Positions 34,767-43,754 of a stretch of 45,919 nt of DNA are shown piece after piece. This DNA is from Apilactobacillus micheneri (GTDB lineage: Bacteria > Bacillota > Bacilli > Lactobacillales > Lactobacillaceae), in the NCBI RefSeq assembly GCF_002993975.1, contig NZ_POSO01000003.1:366-46284 (forward strand), written 5' to 3'. A program made the translations under genes and the position numbers. Below the pieces are notes generated by a model. The model searched no databases. It worked only from the letters and a program-made list of their open reading frames with translations, and had not been told where the DNA came from. Position 1 is the stretch's first letter; each line of letters opens with the position of its first letter.

Positions 34767-35504
34767 ATGGCATTAGATGTTTCGCACTTGGTAGGTGGAT
34801 ATTCACAAATTCCAGTTCTTAAAGATATTTCTTTTAATATTAAAGATGGTGAATTAGTGGGCTTAATTGGCTTAAATGGTGCTGGTAAATCTACTACTAT
34901 TAATCATATTATTGGAATTTTATCTCCATTTTCTGGAGAAGTTAAAATCAATGGAACTTCAATTACTGATGATGTTAATAAATATAAAAATCAAATTGCA
35001 TATATTCCTGAAACACCAATTTTATATAAGGAATTAACTTTAAAAGAGCACATTGAAACTACTATTATGGCATATCAATTGGATGAAAATGTTGCTTGGC
35101 AAAGAGCTAACAAACTACTTAAGATGTTTAGACTTGATAATAAGCTTGATTGGTTTCCAATTAATTTTTCAAAAGGAATGCGTCAAAAAGTTATGATTGT
35201 TTGTGCTTTCATTACTAACGCTAAATTGTTTATTATTGATGAACCATTTTTAGGATTGGATCCATTAGCAGTGAATGATTTATTGAAATTAATCAATAAT
35301 CAAAAAGAACAGGGGAGTAGTATTCTTATGTCTACTCACGTTTTAGATACAGCGCAACGTTTTTGTGATCGCTTCGTTCTAATTCATAATGGGCAAGTTA
35401 GAACAGAGGGCGATTTAAATGCATTAAAAGATAAATATGGTGATGAGAATAGCTCTTTGAATGATATATACTTAAAATTAGCTGAGGAATCAAATAATGA
35501 ATAG
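34767..35504 (+). CDS. ecsA: ABC transporter ATP-binding protein EcsA
   Basis: ATPase subunit of 245 residues. Walker A GLNGAGKS (35-42), Q-loop in IPETP, signature FSKGMRQK, Walker B LFIIDEP and switch His in STHVL are all present. Ecs in B. subtilis affects protein secretion, competence and intramembrane proteolysis by RasP; its transported substrate is not settled. It overlaps ecsB by 8 bases. The ATG follows AAGGGG. Confidence 0.93.
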   Translation: MALDVSHLVGGYSQIPVLKDISFNIKDGELVGLIGLNGAGKSTTINHIIGILSPFSGEVKINGTSITDDVNKYKNQIAYIPETPILYKELTLKEHIETTIMAYQLDENVAWQRANKLLKMFRLDNKLDWFPINFSKGMRQKVMIVCAFITNAKLFIIDEPFLGLDPLAVNDLLKLINNQKEQGSSILMSTHVLDTAQRFCDRFVLIHNGQVRTEGDLNALKDKYGDENSSLNDIYLKLAEESNNE

Positions 35505-36705
35505 TTTATTTAAAAATCGTTTCAATGCCCATTTAATTGAAATGACTAAGTATCTTAAATATGTATTTAATGATTTTTTTGTAATTGCTCTAATGTTTAT
35601 CTTTGGTGGATTATTATATGAATATTCAATTGCTATAAAACATTTATCAATTGGCATATGGTGGAGCCAACCATTAGTATTAATAATTATATTTATATCT
35701 TTACAATTAGGTGGTTTGGCTAATTTTATAAAAAAAGCTGACTATGTTTTTTTATTGCCACAAGAGAAGCAATTTTATAATTATTTTAATTCAGCAATGA
35801 AATATAGTTATTTAATGGCATCTATTATTCAAATATTTATATGGTTGATACTTATTCCATTAATATCTAAAACATTTGTTAATTTTAGTAAGGTTTATAT
35901 AATATTATTATTAATATCGTTATTAGTTAATAAATATATAATACTAGGAACATCTTTTATAGATATGTACAATAACTTTAGTAATAAAAGAAATTTAATT
36001 TTTAAAATCGTTTTCCCCATTATTAGTTTATCTATTTTTATATGGCTTTCTGATGTTTTATCGATTGCTTTATCTTTAATAGTTTTGGGATATATTATTG
36101 TATTAAAGAACAGATGTGTTAGCTTATCAATTCACTGGAATAAAGTTATTAATAATGAAAACAGTAGAATGCATCGTATATATCAATTTTTTAATATGTT
36201 TACTGATGTACCAATGCTTGATGGAAAAGTTAAGCGTCGTAAATATTTAGATTCATTCTTGAAATTGTTTAAAAATGATAATGTTTTTTCATATCTTTTT
36301 ATAAGAGGAATATTCAGAGATAAAGAAATTAGTGGATTATATACTAGATTATCTTTGATTGGTTCATTACTAATACTTTTTATTAACAATAAATATGTTG
36401 TAATACTATTAAGCATGTTATTTATATACTTAACAGTATTTCAAATGATTCCTTACTATTTTAATTTTGATGAAAATGTATTTACTTATATCTATCCAAT
36501 TAGTAACAAAAATAAGTTAAGTAGTTTTGTTAATATCATTAATAAATTAATGTATCTAACAATTGCTTTGTTCTTCGTTGTATCAATGTTTAGTAATGGG
36601 TTTTATACAGCTTTGATATTATTAATAATTGATCTTGTAGAACTTTTCTTATTAACCCATGTATATATGAATAAAAAAATCAATAAGGCTGAATTAAAAA
36701 GTTAA
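35497..36705 (+). CDS. ecsB: ABC transporter permease EcsB
   Basis: Membrane subunit of the EcsAB transporter, 402 residues, with about 8-10 hydrophobic segments in three groups (residues 25-210, 280-320 and 350-395). A charged cytosolic loop separates the first two groups. Overlap with ecsA shows coupling. Family assignment rests mainly on the pairing, length and topology. Confidence 0.88.
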   Translation: MNSLFKNRFNAHLIEMTKYLKYVFNDFFVIALMFIFGGLLYEYSIAIKHLSIGIWWSQPLVLIIIFISLQLGGLANFIKKADYVFLLPQEKQFYNYFNSAMKYSYLMASIIQIFIWLILIPLISKTFVNFSKVYIILLLISLLVNKYIILGTSFIDMYNNFSNKRNLIFKIVFPIISLSIFIWLSDVLSIALSLIVLGYIIVLKNRCVSLSIHWNKVINNENSRMHRIYQFFNMFTDVPMLDGKVKRRKYLDSFLKLFKNDNVFSYLFIRGIFRDKEISGLYTRLSLIGSLLILFINNKYVVILLSMLFIYLTVFQMIPYYFNFDENVFTYIYPISNKNKLSSFVNIINKLMYLTIALFFVVSMFSNGFYTALILLIIDLVELFLLTHVYMNKKINKAELKS

Positions 36706-36742
36706 TACTGTCTTGACTGAATGATACAGTAAACATTAAAAT
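36706..36742 (+). promoter_or_regulatory. trmB: Likely trmB promoter within an inverted repeat
   Basis: -35 TTGACT (36713-36718), 18-bp spacer, -10 TAAAAT (36737-36742). An inverted repeat TACTGT (36706-36711) / ACAGTA (36726-36731) spans the -35 and could be an operator. Starts one base after the ecsB stop codon. Confidence 0.55.
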
Positions 36743-36781
36743 GAAAGATAGTATTTTATCGATAATTAATTTGGCATATTC

Positions 36782-36814
36782 AATGGTCAAGACAAATTGT
36801 TTTGACCATTTTTT
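36782..36814 (+). terminator. Terminator hairpin upstream of trmB (end of ecsAB, or attenuator)
   Basis: AATGGTCAA (36782-36790) pairs with TTGACCATT (36802-36810), followed by six T (36809-36814). The AAGGAGG of trmB begins three bases later. Confidence 0.85.
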
Positions 36815-36831
36815 ATAAGGAGGATAAATTT

Positions 36832-37485
36832 TTGAGAGTAAGAAATAAACCATGGGCAAAAGATTTTATTAAAGACCATTCAGAATATATTGTTGATAAT
36901 CCAGAACAATGGAAAGGAAAATGGTCTAATCGTTTTAATAAAAAGCAACCTATCCATGTTGAAATTGGGACTGGTAAAGGTCAATTCATTGTTGAAATGG
37001 CTAGGGAACATCCAGAAATCAATTTCTTAGGAATTGAAATTCAAGAAACGGTAATTGCCATTGCATTGAAAAAAGTTGTTGCATCAGAATTACCAAACTT
37101 ACAAATGGTGCATACAGATGGCGCTGGTATTGATACTTTCTTTGATGAACATGAAATTGACACCATTTATTTGAACTTTTCAGATCCATGGCCTAAGAAA
37201 AGACATGCTAAGCGCCGCTTAACTTCACCTAAATTCTTGGATAGTTATAAAAAAGTATTGAAGAAAGATGCACCAATTGTTTTTAAAACAGATAATCGTG
37301 GTCTCTTTGAGTATTCTATAATTACATTTAATAACTATGGAATGTATTTTGATTTATTATCTTTAGATTTACACAATAGCGAATATATGGAAGATAATAT
37401 TGAAACTGAATATGAACATAAATTTAGTGCTAAAGGACCTATTTATAAAGTCATTGCATATTTTAATAAAAATAAAGAAGACTAA
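36832..37485 (+). CDS. trmB: tRNA (guanine-N7-)-methyltransferase
   Basis: Makes m7G46 in tRNA variable loops using SAM. The 217-residue protein starts with the family-typical (M)RVRNKPWAKDF. The SAM site is EIGTGKGQF and the hallmark NFSDPWPKKRH is intact. The start is TTG 36832, eight bases after AAGGAGG (36817-36823). An in-frame start at 36802 lies in the terminator hairpin and is rejected. Confidence 0.95.
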   Translation: MRVRNKPWAKDFIKDHSEYIVDNPEQWKGKWSNRFNKKQPIHVEIGTGKGQFIVEMAREHPEINFLGIEIQETVIAIALKKVVASELPNLQMVHTDGAGIDTFFDEHEIDTIYLNFSDPWPKKRHAKRRLTSPKFLDSYKKVLKKDAPIVFKTDNRGLFEYSIITFNNYGMYFDLLSLDLHNSEYMEDNIETEYEHKFSAKGPIYKVIAYFNKNKED

Positions 37486-37502
37486 TATTGATCAGTCTTC
37501 TT
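37474..37502 (-). terminator. Terminator of the small minus-strand gene
   Basis: AAGAAGACT/AGTCTTCTT inverted repeat across the trmB stop codon. The T-rich tail is only on the minus strand. Confidence 0.65.
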
Positions 37503-37779
37503 GCCAAGATAGTTGGTATTTATCATTTATTACAAAGGGATGTTCAATAATCTGTTCATCTTTTTTGATGTTAATGGCGCCAACCCAATAGTTACTCTTT
37601 TTCATAATCCAATACCCATAAATTTCATTATTATTAAAAGTCATTTTTGCATTATTCACTTTAGTCTGAATAATTTTTTCTATATTATAATTTCTATTTT
37701 TATTTAATGCATAAGTAATAGTGATTATGCCTCCTACAATAGCTCCAATGTAGAAAGATTTATAATGTTTAATATTCAT
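37492..37779 (-). CDS. Small membrane-anchored hypothetical protein
   Basis: About 95 residues from ATG 37779: one hydrophobic segment (about 8-24), then a polar domain with several aromatic residues (YGYWIMKKSNYW, YQLSWQED end). This suggests a small beta-rich domain on one side of the membrane. GGAGG precedes this ATG by only two bases, tighter than usual; an upstream in-frame start at 37833 has no ribosome binding site. A PepSY-like fold is conceivable but not shown. Function unknown. Confidence 0.6.
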   Translation of the reverse strand: MNIKHYKSFYIGAIVGGIITITYALNKNRNYNIEKIIQTKVNNAKMTFNNNEIYGYWIMKKSNYWVGAINIKKDEQIIEHPFVINDKYQLSWQED

Positions 37780-37890
37780 TACCTCCAAATTTAAATGGTA
37801 TATAATAAACATTATAATCAAAGTTTTCAACAATATCCATTTTATAAGTTATAATATAACAATATTATAATATATAAGGAGTGAATATTT

Positions 37891-38211
37891 ATGGAACAAT
37901 TAGCAAAAATGGATTTAACAGATTTAAAAAAGAAAATTGAGAAAGGCAAGTATATCTTATTCTTCTCAGCTGACTGGTGCCCAGATTGCTCATTTATTAA
38001 ACCTGCTATGCCAGAGATTGAAGCAGAATATAAAGATTACAATTTCTTAGCAGTTGATCGTGATGAAAATATTGATTTAGCAGCTGATTTAGGTGTTATG
38101 GGGATTCCCAGTTTTGTTGCTTTTAATAATGGTGAAGAAATTGGTCGTTTTGTAAATAAAGATAGAAAAACAAAGAAACAAGTTGAAGAATTTATTGATT
38201 CTTTAAATTAA
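37891..38211 (+). CDS. ytpP: Thioredoxin-like protein YtpP
   Basis: 106 residues with a thioredoxin fold. The active site is WCPDC (Cys30, Cys33) in place of the usual WCGPC, and the cis-proline loop is GIPSF. Located just before ytpR and the SftA-like gene, the same order as ytpP-ytpQ-ytpR-sftA in B. subtilis but without ytpQ. Start supported by AAGGAGTG. Role: probably a cytosolic disulfide reductase or redox partner; substrate unknown. Confidence 0.88.
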   Translation: MEQLAKMDLTDLKKKIEKGKYILFFSADWCPDCSFIKPAMPEIEAEYKDYNFLAVDRDENIDLAADLGVMGIPSFVAFNNGEEIGRFVNKDRKTKKQVEEFIDSLN

Positions 38212-38232
38212 TGATTTGAGAGGTAAAATTGA

Positions 38233-38874
38233 ATGTTAATTGCAAGTTACAACCCTAAACAAAATGGTGACATTTTGGTCGTAGTTTTGGATGAAACAAC
38301 TGGTGAACAAAATGTAGAATATAAAGATGATGTAGTAATTATGTCTGATAAAGATAGTGGTAACATTTTAGGATATAATTTTTTGAATGCTAGTCATATT
38401 CTGCCTAATTTATCAAACATGAATGGACAAATTAAATTAACTTCCAATGATGTTGATTCATTAAATTCATTTTTAAAAAAACAAAGCTTATCAGCTAACA
38501 TTGAGTTAGATAATGATCCTAAGTTTGTTGTAGGCTATGTAAACAAAATTAGCGAGCATCCAAAGTCTGACCATTTAAAAATTACTGAAACTACAGTTGA
38601 TGACGGTAAAACTCTACAAATTGTAAGTGGATCTCCAAACATGCAAGCAGATATTAAGGTTGTTGTTGCTAAAGTTGGTGCTATGATGCCTGACGGATTA
38701 ATAATCTGGCCTGGTGAATTAAAAGGGGAAGAAAGTAATGGAATGATTTGTTCTGGTCGTGAATTACACTTACCTAATGCACCACAAAAACCAGGAGCAT
38801 TAATTTTACCTGATAATTATGAAGTAGGAACTAAATTTGATTTTGATAAAGCTGCTACTTTGTTTGACAAATAA
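38233..38874 (+). CDS. ytpR: YtpR family tRNA-binding-domain protein
   Basis: 213 residues. The C-terminal half (about 95-205) is an EMAP/Trbp111-type OB-fold as in the N-terminus of PheT, with HPKSDHLKI, IVSGSPNM and GMICSGREL. The N-terminal half is the DUF4479-like extension of YtpR proteins. It is thought to bind tRNA, but its role is not defined. Close behind ytpP (21 bases) and likely co-transcribed. The ATG follows GAGAGG. Confidence 0.9.
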   Translation: MLIASYNPKQNGDILVVVLDETTGEQNVEYKDDVVIMSDKDSGNILGYNFLNASHILPNLSNMNGQIKLTSNDVDSLNSFLKKQSLSANIELDNDPKFVVGYVNKISEHPKSDHLKITETTVDDGKTLQIVSGSPNMQADIKVVVAKVGAMMPDGLIIWPGELKGEESNGMICSGRELHLPNAPQKPGALILPDNYEVGTKFDFDKAATLFDK

Positions 38875-38937
38875 AGAGATATTATATCTCTTTATTAATA
38901 CATATATAATATTAATTATTTTGAGGATGACAGTTAT

Positions 38938-41481
38938 ATGGAACATTATGATGGTCCTGCTTTTTATCGCAAGTATCGTATTAAAAACAAGAAGCAGGAA
39001 AATAGACATATAAATAAAATAAGTGAAAATAAAAAGCATAACTATGATCGTAAAAAGGATATTAATCAATCTGATATCGTTGATGATGACAATCCTATTG
39101 CGCAAAGAGCTGCTGCATTTAAACCAACGAAGCAATCTCAAGCTAGTGATACTCCATACTATAGTTTAAAACTTTCTTATCCTTATCAAAATATTAAAAG
39201 GAATTTGAAACAATCTAATGATGATTTGATTCTTTATGCAGATGCATCTAATGATTCAATTGACTTAGACAGCTATGAAACAAGCGAAAATGAAGATTTA
39301 AGTTCTTTAGATGAAGTTAATGAAAATAAAGATATTGATCATTCAACAATATCAGATAAAAATTTAAAAGAACATAAAACTTATGGAGAGTCTGATTTAG
39401 CAAATAATGATAACGAATCACAAATTCCTAGCGATAATGATAGTTTAGATAGTGAAGAAAATGTATCATCAAAACTTGAAGATGATAATTTTGATCAATC
39501 TTCTAATGACGATAGTGAAGAAGTTGATGTTAAACCAGTTGAAGATGAAGAAGATTACGATTATGAAGATTTAAAAAATACAACTCCATATAGTAAGTAT
39601 GTAGATTTATATTCTAATGATTTTGAATATATTAAAAACAAAGAAACTCAAGGTAAAGATTTTGTTGCTGCTAAGCCTGACGATGTGAGTGGCTTAGATA
39701 AACCAGAAGTCTTTGATAATGAAAATTACTATAATGATAAATCTTCTGAATCAAATGATTCTGAAAATGAAATATCAATTGATCAAGATGAATTAAATGA
39801 ATCACCAAATAATGATAACCAATCATCTGAAATTATAGAGCAAGATGATAAAGACTCACATAAATCAAATTCTAATAATATAGATTCTGATTTAGAAAAT
39901 GATAACGACAATTCCGTAGAACCAAAAGCGAAAGAAGAGTTTGGATTAGGGCATTCTTTGTCATCAATATTGGATTCAGAGAATGATGCTCAAAAAGATC
40001 TGTCTTTATTTAAAGATGATGATAAAAAAACTGATGATAAAGAAGACAATAATTTAATAAATCATAACTATCAATTCCCTAGCCTAGATTTATTATCAGA
40101 GCCTAACAATGATAATGATGATAGTTTAGATGATTGGATTGAGAGTCAAGCACAAAAATTAGATGATACACTTAGTGCATTTAATGTAAATGCTAACGTT
40201 GTAGATTGGACAAATGGGCCAACTGTAACTCAATTTCAAATTAAGTTACAGTTAGGAGTTAAAGTAAGTAAAATAACTAATTTAAATGATGACTTGAAAA
40301 TGGCACTTGCTGCAAAGGATATTAGAATTGAAGCTCCAATCCCAGGTAAGACAACCGTAGGAATTGAAATTCCTAACCCACATCCAAGACCAGTTATGCT
40401 ATCTGAAGTTCTAGATTCACCACAATTTAAAAATAGTAAAGATCCATTAACTGTAGCCTTAGGAGTTGATCTAACGGGTAAACCACAAATGACTGACATT
40501 CGTAAAATGCCTCATGGATTAATCGCTGGTGCTACTGGTTCTGGTAAGAGTGTATTTTTGAATAGTTTATTAATTTCTTTACTTTATAAAGCAACTCCTG
40601 CTGACTTAAAATTAATCTTGATTGATCCTAAAGCTGTTGAAATGGCACCTTATGATAACTTGCCACATCTACTTTCTCCAGTTATTTCAGATCCTAAGCA
40701 GGCCTCAGCAGCCTTGAAGTGGGCGGTTAAAGAAATGGACGAACGTTATGAAAAATTAGCTGCTGCTGGTGCTAGGAATGTTGAACAATTTAATAAGATG
40801 GCAGAAGAACATGAGGACTATGGACTGAAAATTCCTTATATTGTAATTGTTATTGATGAATTAGCTGACTTAATGATGGTTGCATCTAGTGAAGTACAAG
40901 ATTACATTGTTAGAATTACTCAAAAAGCAAGGGCAGCTGGAATTCACTTACTTGTTGCTACTCAAAGACCAAGTGTTGATATCATTACTGGAACTATTAA
41001 AAATAATATTCCTACTCGTGTTGCATTTATGGTATCTAGTCAAGTGGATTCTAGAACTATTATTGATACTGCTGGAGCAGAAAGATTACTTGGAAAAGGT
41101 GATATGCTTTACTTAGGTAGTGGTTCTAGCCAAGCAACTAGACTACAAGGTACTTTTGTTACTGATGATGAAATTGAAAATATTACTAGTGAAGTTAGAA
41201 AGCAAGGGAAGCCTAAGTATGCCTTTCAACCTGATTCATTATTAAAACAAGTTAATAAAGTAGAACAAGAAGATGATTTAATGCCACAGGTATTGAAATA
41301 TATTTCTCAAGAAGATAATGTTTCTACTTCAAAATTACAAAGAGTATTTTCTATTGGGTATAATCGTGCTGCTAGTTTGATTGATAGCTTGGAACAGAGT
41401 AATTATGTTTCTGGACAACATGGCTCTAAGCCAAGAGATGTATATTTAACAGAAAAAGATTATAAAAAATTGAACATTTAG
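38938..41481 (+). CDS. sftA: FtsK/SpoIIIE-type DNA translocase, soluble SftA-like
   Basis: Hexameric ATP-driven DNA pump clearing chromosome from the division septum, 847 residues. No membrane helices are present. The first 380 residues are a hyperacidic, low-complexity linker dominated by Asp, Glu, Ser and Asn. The alpha/beta motor follows (about 395-760), with Walker A GATGSGKS (531-538), Walker B VIDELAD (Asp640, Glu641) and ATQRPS. The last 65 residues are the DNA-reading winged-helix gamma domain (SKLQRVFSIGYNRAASLID). Lack of transmembrane helices and the ytpR-murC neighbourhood point to SftA rather than FtsK/SpoIIIE. The ATG follows GAGGATG. Confidence 0.93.
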   Translation: MEHYDGPAFYRKYRIKNKKQENRHINKISENKKHNYDRKKDINQSDIVDDDNPIAQRAAAFKPTKQSQASDTPYYSLKLSYPYQNIKRNLKQSNDDLILYADASNDSIDLDSYETSENEDLSSLDEVNENKDIDHSTISDKNLKEHKTYGESDLANNDNESQIPSDNDSLDSEENVSSKLEDDNFDQSSNDDSEEVDVKPVEDEEDYDYEDLKNTTPYSKYVDLYSNDFEYIKNKETQGKDFVAAKPDDVSGLDKPEVFDNENYYNDKSSESNDSENEISIDQDELNESPNNDNQSSEIIEQDDKDSHKSNSNNIDSDLENDNDNSVEPKAKEEFGLGHSLSSILDSENDAQKDLSLFKDDDKKTDDKEDNNLINHNYQFPSLDLLSEPNNDNDDSLDDWIESQAQKLDDTLSAFNVNANVVDWTNGPTVTQFQIKLQLGVKVSKITNLNDDLKMALAAKDIRIEAPIPGKTTVGIEIPNPHPRPVMLSEVLDSPQFKNSKDPLTVALGVDLTGKPQMTDIRKMPHGLIAGATGSGKSVFLNSLLISLLYKATPADLKLILIDPKAVEMAPYDNLPHLLSPVISDPKQASAALKWAVKEMDERYEKLAAAGARNVEQFNKMAEEHEDYGLKIPYIVIVIDELADLMMVASSEVQDYIVRITQKARAAGIHLLVATQRPSVDIITGTIKNNIPTRVAFMVSSQVDSRTIIDTAGAERLLGKGDMLYLGSGSSQATRLQGTFVTDDEIENITSEVRKQGKPKYAFQPDSLLKQVNKVEQEDDLMPQVLKYISQEDNVSTSKLQRVFSIGYNRAASLIDSLEQSNYVSGQHGSKPRDVYLTEKDYKKLNI

Positions 41482-41545
41482 CTACTATATTGAAAAAAGT
41501 TTGCTATGATTGAATTAATGACAATTAAAAAGGGGCGTTTAGATT

Positions 41546-42850
41546 ATGGATACAAGTAAGACATATCATTTTGTAGGAATTAAGGGTACAGGTATGTCCG
41601 CAATGGCCAGAATCCTTCGCGATAGAGGATGTACAGTCCAAGGTTCAGATATTGAAAAATATACTTTTACTCAAAGAGGCTTAGAACAAGCTGGTATTAA
41701 AGTTTTACCATTTGATGAAAACAATATTCATGAAGGTTTAGTTGTGATTGCTGGAAATTCATTTGATGATGATCATCCTGAAATAAAAAAAGCCCATGAA
41801 ATGGGACTAGAAGTTTATCGTTATCATGAATTTTTAGGTAAAATGATTGAAGGTCATACTAGTATTGGAGTTTGTGGGGCTCATGGTAAAACTAGTACAA
41901 CTGGTTTATTAGCACATGTTTTATCAGGTATTGCACCTACTGATTATTTAATTGGTGATGGTACTGGTAAAGGTGTTCCTAATGCCAGATTCTTTGCATA
42001 TGAAGCTGATGAATATAGAAGACATTTCTTAGCCACTAAACCTGATTATGCTATTATGACTAATATTGATTTTGATCATCCTGATTATTATACCGGAATT
42101 GATGATGTTCGCAGTGCATTCCAGACTTTTGCAAATCAGACCAAAAAAGGTATTTTTGCATGGGGTGATGATAAGAACCTTAGAAAGTTAACTGCTAATG
42201 TACCAATATATTATTATGGTACTGGTGAAAATGATGATTTTAGAGCAACTAACATTACTCGTAGTACTTCAGGTTCTTCGTTTGATGTTGAATATCATGG
42301 TAAAAAATTAGGTAATTTCCAAATTCACTTATATGGTGAACATAATGTTTTAAATTCATTAGCAGTTATTGCGGTTTCATATTTCGAGCATGATAACTTA
42401 GATGAAATACGTAGAGAATTAGAAACATTTAAAGGTGTTAAACGTCGCTTTGCTCAAAGAAAAGTTGGCGATATGACCATTATTGATGATTATGCTCATC
42501 ATCCATCAGAAATTAATGCTACTTTAGATGCTGCTAGACAAGAATATCCAAGTAAAAAAATTATTGCGGTTTTTCAACCACATACTTTTAGTAGAACTAT
42601 TGCTTATCTAGATGAATTTGCAGAGAGTCTAAATAAAGCTGATGATGTTTATATTACTAAAATTTATAGTTCTCCTCGCGAAAAAGCTGGTAAAGTATCC
42701 AGTTCTGATTTAGAAGCAAAAATTACTAAAAATGGTAGCTTAATTAAAGCTGAAAATATGTCTCCACTTTTAGATTATCATGATGCAGTGGTTGTATTTA
42801 TGGGAGCTGGAGACATTCAAAATATGAAAAGATTTATGAAGAATTATTAA
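41546..42850 (+). CDS. murC: UDP-N-acetylmuramate--L-alanine ligase
   Basis: Adds L-Ala to UDP-MurNAc, the first stem-peptide residue. The 434-residue length is typical of the Gram-positive form. The N-terminal UDP site is GIKGTGMS (11-18), the ATP loop is GAHGKTST (111-118), and [10 protein letters not shown] plus FQPHTFSRT are family hallmarks. It follows sftA by 64 bases, as in many bacilli. The ATG is preceded by AGGGGCG. Confidence 0.97.
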   Translation: MDTSKTYHFVGIKGTGMSAMARILRDRGCTVQGSDIEKYTFTQRGLEQAGIKVLPFDENNIHEGLVVIAGNSFDDDHPEIKKAHEMGLEVYRYHEFLGKMIEGHTSIGVCGAHGKTSTTGLLAHVLSGIAPTDYLIGDGTGKGVPNARFFAYEADEYRRHFLATKPDYAIMTNIDFDHPDYYTGIDDVRSAFQTFANQTKKGIFAWGDDKNLRKLTANVPIYYYGTGENDDFRATNITRSTSGSSFDVEYHGKKLGNFQIHLYGEHNVLNSLAVIAVSYFEHDNLDEIRRELETFKGVKRRFAQRKVGDMTIIDDYAHHPSEINATLDAARQEYPSKKIIAVFQPHTFSRTIAYLDEFAESLNKADDVYITKIYSSPREKAGKVSSSDLEAKITKNGSLIKAENMSPLLDYHDAVVVFMGAGDIQNMKRFMKNY

Positions 42851-42889
42851 ATGATGTTACAAATAATGTAAATTAAAAAACTTGTATTA

Positions 42890-42916
42890 TTGACTCTTTG
42901 TTTGGTAGAATATATT
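42890..42916 (+). promoter_or_regulatory. Putative promoter of the BI-1 family gene
   Basis: -35 TTGACT (42890-42895) and -10 TATATT (42911-42916), spacer 15 bp, somewhat short; TATTAA at 42913 would give 17 bp. Confidence 0.5.
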
Positions 42917-42950
42917 AAACTTTATACTTTATATAAAGGAGGATTAATAC

Positions 42951-43643
42951 ATGAATGATTATGATCAAACAGGTCGTCGTATGGTAAATAATTCATTTGG
43001 TATGAATAAATTTTTAACTAAAACATATGGATGGATGGCTTTATCAGTGTTCATTTCAGGAATAGTTTCTTATTTAATGGGTTCTGTTTACCATGCTTCT
43101 TTAGGTCTTATTCCTAGTATTGTTGGAATTGTTATATGGTTTGGCCTTGCTATGGCTACTTCTTCTGTTGCAATGAAGAATTCTTCATTAGGTTTTATCC
43201 TATTTATGGCATTTTCAGTGCTAACAGGAGGTCTGTACTCATATATCTTTATATCTTATAGTACAACTGTTATTGCACAAGCTTTTCTAACTGCTACTGT
43301 TGATTTTGTTGTAATGGCTTTAATAGGTATTACTACTAAGAAAAATTTAGACAAAATTGGGACACAAGCATTGGGGGCACTTATTGCATTAATTATTGTA
43401 AGTATTATTAATGCATTCTTAAGAATTCCTGCATTTGGCTTTGTTATTTCAATTATTGCAGTTATAATTTTTACAATTTTAATTGCATATGACAGTCAAA
43501 AAGTTAAAGATGCATATAATGAATATGGATCAGATATTCCAGAAAATGGTTTGGCCATTTATGGTGCTATGACATTGTATTTAGATTTTATTAATCTATT
43601 CTTACAATTATTAAGTATCTTTGGTGGCAATGATCGAGACTAA
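42951..43643 (+). CDS. Bax inhibitor-1 family (YccA-like) membrane protein
   Basis: 230 residues with about seven hydrophobic helices, as in the BI-1/YccA/YetJ family of pH-sensitive calcium-leak channels. Typical features are the N-terminal FLTKTYGWMALSVFISG and, near the end, the AYDSQKVKDAY region with conserved Asp, plus GAMTLYLDFINLF. The ATG follows AAAGGAGG. Flanked by its own promoter and terminator. Physiological role in lactobacilli unknown. Confidence 0.92.
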   Translation: MNDYDQTGRRMVNNSFGMNKFLTKTYGWMALSVFISGIVSYLMGSVYHASLGLIPSIVGIVIWFGLAMATSSVAMKNSSLGFILFMAFSVLTGGLYSYIFISYSTTVIAQAFLTATVDFVVMALIGITTKKNLDKIGTQALGALIALIIVSIINAFLRIPAFGFVISIIAVIIFTILIAYDSQKVKDAYNEYGSDIPENGLAIYGAMTLYLDFINLFLQLLSIFGGNDRD

Positions 43644-43646
43644 TAA

Positions 43647-43684
43647 TAAAAAGATGGTGTTTTTACAACATCATCTTTTTTATT
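43647..43684 (+). terminator. Terminator after the BI-1 family gene
   Basis: Stem GATGGTGTT/AACATCATC with one G-T pair (about 43653-43661 with 43667-43675), extended by A/T pairs and a T-run. Confidence 0.88.
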
Positions 43685-43754
43685 TTGTATATAATTAATA
43701 ACATGAATAAAGTGTTAAAATTTAGTTAATATATAAATATAAAAGGAGAATTTT

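Noticed and set aside
36802-36831. N-terminal extension of TrmB
   Set aside because: It is part of a terminator stem and precedes the ribosome binding site.
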